This document shows positions 7,433-8,521 of a stretch of DNA of 8,521 bases, piece by piece. Source of the stretch: Eubacterium sp. (GTDB lineage: Bacteria > Bacillota > Clostridia > Lachnospirales > Lachnospiraceae); the NCBI GenBank assembly GCA_003486385.1, contig DNFT01000106.1, positions 1 through 8,521 on the forward strand, given 5' to 3'. A model generated the notes under the pieces. That model was not told the DNA's origin. It did no database searches and worked only from the letters and a program-made list of their open reading frames with translations. The position numbers were made by a program, and so were the translations under genes. Positions within the stretch are counted from its first letter, which is position 1; each line of letters begins with the position of its first letter.

Positions 7433-7460
7433 TTTAAATACTCTTTCCGGTAAATATAAT
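7433..7460 (+). promoter_or_regulatory. Candidate sigma-A promoter for the tyrosine recombinase gene
   Basis: A perfect -10 hexamer tataat (7455-7460) is preceded by a 16-base spacer and tttaaa (7433-7438; 4 of 6 -35 consensus bases). Transcription would begin near 7467, about 50 bases before the start codon. The -35 lies only seven bases from the -35 of the divergent glf promoter, so the two could compete for, or share, a regulator. Confidence 0.5.
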
Positions 7461-7500
7461 GTTTTTTCGCTCAATTCATGTTATGTTAATCAAAAACTTT

Positions 7501-7506
7501 AAGGAG
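7501..7506 (+). promoter_or_regulatory. Ribosome binding site of the recombinase gene
   Basis: aaggag is followed by 11 bases before the ATG at 7518. This is slightly longer than the usual five to nine bases. No closer in-frame start exists, so 7518 is retained; initiation may be somewhat inefficient. Confidence 0.7.
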
Positions 7507-7517
7507 ACAAACATATC

Positions 7518-8462
7518 ATGAACAGTATATCAACACTTATCACCGAATATTTAGATTCCTGCCGCACACAAAAATGCTTAGACGAAAAGACCCTCAAGGC
7601 ATATCGCATAGACCTGCGCCAATTCTCAGATTTTATATCCGATTCCACCCAAATCGAAGTCATAACCGACATCACCTCTGAAATTCTTGAAAGCTATATA
7701 AGCAAGCTCCATGCCGAATACAAACCAAAGACCGCTAAGCGCAAAATTGCCTCTATTAAAGCTCTATTCCATTATTGTGAATACAAGGATTTGATAGACC
7801 GCAACCCATTTTCAAAAATACATACACGTTTTCGTGAACCGGTTATCCTCCCTAAAACAATCCCGCTCCACATAGTCGAGAGCTTTCTATCCACCATCTA
7901 TACCCGGCGCTCCGAAGCAGGCACCGCCTACCAACGGCGAAACGCTCTCCGCGATGCCGCCGTAATTGAGCTGCTGTTCTCCTCCGGCATAAGAATAAGC
8001 GAACTATGCAATCTCAAAAATGACAATGTAAATCTCATCGACGGAACCATCCTCATATACGGAAAAGGCGACAAGGAGCGCTATATACAGCTTGCATCCG
8101 ATGACGTTATCCACATTCTCGATGAATACCGCCGCAGCTTTTCCACCGAAATATCCTCCTCTGCACATTTTTTTGTGAATCAGTCCGGCGCTCCCCTGTC
8201 CGACCAGTCCGTTCGCCGCATGATTAACAAATACTGCTCCCTCGCCGCCATTGACCTGCACATCACCCCGCACATGTTCCGCCACACCTTCGCCACCAGC
8301 CTTCTGGAAGCCGATGTAGACATCCGCTACATTCAGGAAATGCTCGGACACAGCTCGATTAACGTCACACAGATTTATACACATGTCGCGGTGGGGAAGC
8401 AGAGAGATATATTGAGGAATAAACACCCGAGGAAGGGGTTTAGGGTGGGAGGGGAGGATTGA
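7518..8462 (+). CDS. Tyrosine recombinase / site-specific integrase of the XerC/XerD type, 314 residues
   Basis: A DNA-cutting and rejoining enzyme that acts through a covalent 3'-phosphotyrosine intermediate. Residues about 1-105 form the SAM-like core-binding domain (LIDRNPFSKI marks its end), and residues about 115-300 form the catalytic domain. The complete catalytic set is visible: Arg159 in SSGIRISEL, Lys183 in YGKGDKERYI, His252 and Arg255 in HMFRHTFAT, His278 in LGHSSI, and the nucleophile Tyr287 in IYTHV. Length and motif spacing are close to XerC/XerD (about 300 residues), with no arm-binding extension of the lambda integrase kind. It could be a housekeeping Xer protein, an orphan relative that switches or integrates DNA, or an integrase left from a mobile element. 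The sequence alone does not separate these, so no symbol is given. The last 20 or so codons are unusually purine- and G-rich compared with the C-rich body of the gene. It is transcribed away from glf. Confidence 0.92.
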   Translation: MNSISTLITEYLDSCRTQKCLDEKTLKAYRIDLRQFSDFISDSTQIEVITDITSEILESYISKLHAEYKPKTAKRKIASIKALFHYCEYKDLIDRNPFSKIHTRFREPVILPKTIPLHIVESFLSTIYTRRSEAGTAYQRRNALRDAAVIELLFSSGIRISELCNLKNDNVNLIDGTILIYGKGDKERYIQLASDDVIHILDEYRRSFSTEISSSAHFFVNQSGAPLSDQSVRRMINKYCSLAAIDLHITPHMFRHTFATSLLEADVDIRYIQEMLGHSSINVTQIYTHVAVGKQRDILRNKHPRKGFRVGGED

Positions 8463-8521
8463 TATAGTAAATAACTTTAAGTAAGCAGTAAATCAAATGA
8501 TAATCAGATATTATCCGTTAA

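Noticed and set aside
7518..8462. Assignment of the recombinase as the housekeeping XerC or XerD
   Set aside because: The catalytic motifs are common to all of this family; there is no dif-like site or conserved xer gene neighbourhood here to justify a symbol.
8463..8521. Terminator or attachment site after the recombinase gene
   Set aside because: The final 59 bases are AT-rich with no stable hairpin, tRNA fragment or repeat of the other intergenic sequences.

Overview
The window reads as low-to-moderate GC chromosomal DNA of a Gram-positive anaerobe. A Firmicute, plausibly of the Clostridia/Lachnospiraceae type, is my inference from the strong AGGAG-type ribosome binding sites, the AT-rich promoters, the absence of any outer-membrane features, and large surface proteins anchored by membrane segments. 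No rRNA, tRNA or CRISPR array is visible, so the taxonomic guess is weak.

Layout. Positions 1-29 hold what looks like the right half of a GC-rich palindrome cut by the window edge. A plus-strand two-gene operon follows (104-4249 and 4269-6107). Its first gene encodes a 1381-residue membrane-anchored extracellular von Willebrand factor A (vWA) protein with an intact metal-ion-dependent adhesion site and a long, unrecognised beta-rich C-terminal region. Its second gene starts 19 bases later and encodes a secreted-domain protein with several Ig/Fn3-like modules and three C-terminal membrane segments. A strong hairpin at 6132-6170 ends this operon and probably also the convergent gene. That gene is a complete glf (UDP-galactopyranose mutase) on the minus strand (6203-7327). 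A 190-bp divergent control region separates glf from a plus-strand tyrosine recombinase of the XerC/XerD type (7518-8462). This region carries a second copy of the GGGACAGGG palindrome and two back-to-back promoter candidates.

How the genes may work together. The operon looks like a cell-surface pair: an adhesive or ligand-binding vWA protein and a membrane partner with an Ig-like stalk. glf supplies UDP-galactofuranose for surface glycans, so the neighbourhood has a cell-envelope theme, but no galactofuranosyltransferase is present to complete the pathway. The recombinase has all its catalytic residues. Whether it is an integrase remnant or acts on nearby sites, such as the palindrome 135 bp upstream of its start, cannot be decided from this window. 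The most novel material is the vWA/Ig-stalk pair, which I cannot assign to a named system, and the palindromic repeats flanking the operon-glf block.
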